NCBI GenBank assembly: GCA_905203195.1
Contig: CAJKVD010000004.1
Coordinates: 1 to 12,583, forward strand
Length of the DNA: 12,583 nucleotides
Source of the DNA: an uncultured Clostridium sp.
Lineage (GTDB): Bacteria; Bacillota; Clostridia; TANB77; CAG-508
Direction of reading: 5' to 3'
In this document: positions 12,008-12,583 of the stretch, one piece after another
How positions within the stretch are numbered: position 1 is the stretch's first letter
Layout of the letters: each line of letters opens with the position of its first letter
Notes under the pieces: generated by a model
Seen by the model: the letters and a program-made list of their open reading frames with translations, nothing else
The model's database searches: none
What the model was told of the DNA's origin: nothing
Program-made: the position numbers and the translations under genes

Positions 12008-12319
12008 TTATCTTAATCTTTTAAATAATTCCATTATTTCTGCTACAATTTCATTATTGCCTAATTTTATTTCTCTTGTTACACAATTTTTTATATGACT
12101 CTCTAGTATGGAGTTTTCTACACTTTCTAGGGCTTTATTTATTGCTGATATTTGCATTAGTATGTCTGCACAATATCTATCCTCTTCTATCATTTTCTTT
12201 ACTCCTCTTATTTGTCCTTCTATTATGTTTAGCCTTTTTTCTAGATTTTTCTTTTCTTCTTCTGTTCTATATGTTGATTTTTTGCATTCTTTACATCCTT
12301 CTATTTTTATCATCTCCAT
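12008..12319 (-). CDS. csoR: Copper-sensing repressor CsoR
   Basis: A 103-residue all-helical repressor of the CsoR/RcnR family. The Cu(I) ligand set C-x24-H-x3-C is present: C50 (DRYCADIL), H75 and C79 (ESHIKNC). The helical core LEKRLNIIEGQIRGVKKMIE (about 26-45) is the family's typical first helix. When copper binds, CsoR releases its operator and the operon is expressed. An N-terminal pair C9/C12 (GCKECKKS) is extra compared with minimal CsoR proteins. It is the first gene of csoR-copZ-copA, and an operator overlaps its promoter, so it regulates itself. The start ATG 12319 has only a weak ribosome site (AAAGA); a second ATG six bases in is an alternative. Confidence 0.93.
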   Translation of the reverse strand: MEMIKIEGCKECKKSTYRTEEEKKNLEKRLNIIEGQIRGVKKMIEEDRYCADILMQISAINKALESVENSILESHIKNCVTREIKLGNNEIVAEIMELFKRLR

Positions 12320-12355
12320 TCTTTGTTTTATTATTACTGTTTGTAATATATTTTT

Positions 12356-12384
12356 ATTATATACCCCCCTATGGTATGTGTCAA
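12356..12384 (-). promoter_or_regulatory. Consensus promoter of the csoR-copZ-copA operon
   Basis: On the minus strand: TTGACA (12384-12379), exactly 17 nt, TATAAT (12361-12356). Both hexamers match consensus perfectly, so the promoter should be strong and fully dependent on repression by CsoR. Confidence 0.85.
12361..12377. promoter_or_regulatory. CsoR operator
   Basis: ATACCCCCCTATGGTAT, with ATACC/GGTAT arms around a C-run: the typical copper-operon CsoR box (compare the ATACC...GGTAT boxes of Bacillus copZA). It nearly fills the promoter spacer. Confidence 0.85.
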
Positions 12385-12411
12385 GTTGTTTTTTGTTTTT
12401 TTAAAAAACTT

Positions 12412-12442
12412 AAGGACGGAGCCATTTTTTGGCTTCGTCCTT
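12412..12442 (-). terminator. Terminator between the M23 peptidase gene and the copper operon
   Basis: AAGGACGGAGCCA (12412-12424), TTTTT loop, TGGCTTCGTCCTT (12430-12442): a 13-bp stem with one G-T pair. On the minus strand it is followed by AAG then TTTTTT, ending the peptidase transcript before the copper promoter; on the plus strand it is followed by TT. Confidence 0.7.
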
Positions 12443-12451
12443 TTGGTCTTT

Positions 12452-12512
12452 AGTGTTTTTTGAGTCCGGCCCCAAAACATTAATGTTTTTTTGCTCCGTC
12501 CCCAAAAACACT
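12452..12512. repeat. Two tandem 30-31 bp hairpin-type repeat units
   Basis: Unit 1 (12452-12481) and unit 2 (12482-12512) share the layout [AR]TGTTTTTT, a TCCGKCCCC core, then AAAACAYT. Each can fold, because the outer AGTGTTTT/AAAACATT-type ends pair. The core also resembles the GGACGGAGC stem of the neighbouring terminator. The stop codon of the M23 gene lies on the junction of the two units. Confidence 0.55.
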
Positions 12513-12583
12513 AGTTGGGTCTATGTCGTTTCCGTATCCACTTGCTTTTCTTAGCTCGAAGTGTAGGTGGTGACCTGTTGAGT
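12480..12583 (-). CDS. M23 family metallopeptidase, C-terminal end (cut by window edge)
   Basis: Only the last 34 or so codons are visible. STGHHLHFELRKASGYGNDI, then DPTSVFG, is the hallmark end of LytM/M23 peptidoglycan endopeptidases: H-x-H in HHLHFEL supplies zinc and catalytic histidines, and 'DP' with a short tail closes the domain. Such enzymes cut peptide cross-bridges in the cell wall and usually lie outside the membrane. After VFG the frame continues GDGAKKH and stops at TAA 12482-12480. These last residues come from repeat unit 2, suggesting the repeat was inserted at, or overlaps, the original 3' end. The gene is transcribed toward the copper operon and ends at the terminator that follows. 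Confidence 0.88.
   Translation of the reverse strand, partial: STGHHLHFELRKASGYGNDIDPTSVFGDGAKKH

Overview
The window is strongly A+T-rich, uses TAA stops and strong AGGAGG ribosome sites, and carries a CIRCE-type heat-shock operator and a CsoR copper switch. Together these point to a low-GC Firmicute, most likely an uncultured gut-type member of the Clostridia. This is an inference from style and gene families; no species is claimed.

Left part (1 to about 6520): a mobile element that looks like an integrative and mobilizable element (IME). A leftward XRE repressor (cut by the window edge) faces a rightward operon. Four copies of an ATCC-N5-GGAT operator sit in and around both promoters, giving a phage-like two-way switch. 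Rightward come an excisionase-like HTH protein, a doubtful small ORF, a phage-type replisome organizer with a possible replication origin inside its linker, a tyrosine integrase, a candidate oriT, a MobC accessory protein and a MobA/VirD2-type relaxase. A coiled-coil plus membrane-anchor protein is encoded in another frame inside the relaxase gene. Two cargo-like genes follow: an unrecognised zincin-like protein with HETSH and a small acidic/basic protein. No coupling ATPase or type IV secretion gene is visible here, so transfer would need a helper element or genes outside the window.

Middle (6369 to 6874): short TGAATGCA repeats, terminators, then divergent tRNA-Pro(TGG) on the minus strand and tRNA-Arg(ACG) on the plus strand, each with a recognisable promoter. 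The 3' end of tRNA-Pro faces the element and is the most plausible attachment site, but the other element end is outside the window so this is unproven.

Right part (6882 to 12583): chromosomal genes, all on the minus strand. Read in the direction of transcription they are: the C-terminus of an M23 peptidase; a repeat/terminator region; the copper operon csoR-copZ-copA under a consensus promoter with the CsoR box in its spacer; DNA-3-methyladenine glycosylase I (tag); an alpha/beta hydrolase overlapping tag; a truncated SPFH-type gene; and hsp20 with a half-degenerate CIRCE. copA is broken by one in-frame TAA in its nucleotide-binding domain, and a 16-bp hairpin lies between its likely Shine-Dalgarno sequence and its ATG. 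CsoR, CopZ and CopA would normally sense, carry and export Cu(I); here the pump appears split or dead.
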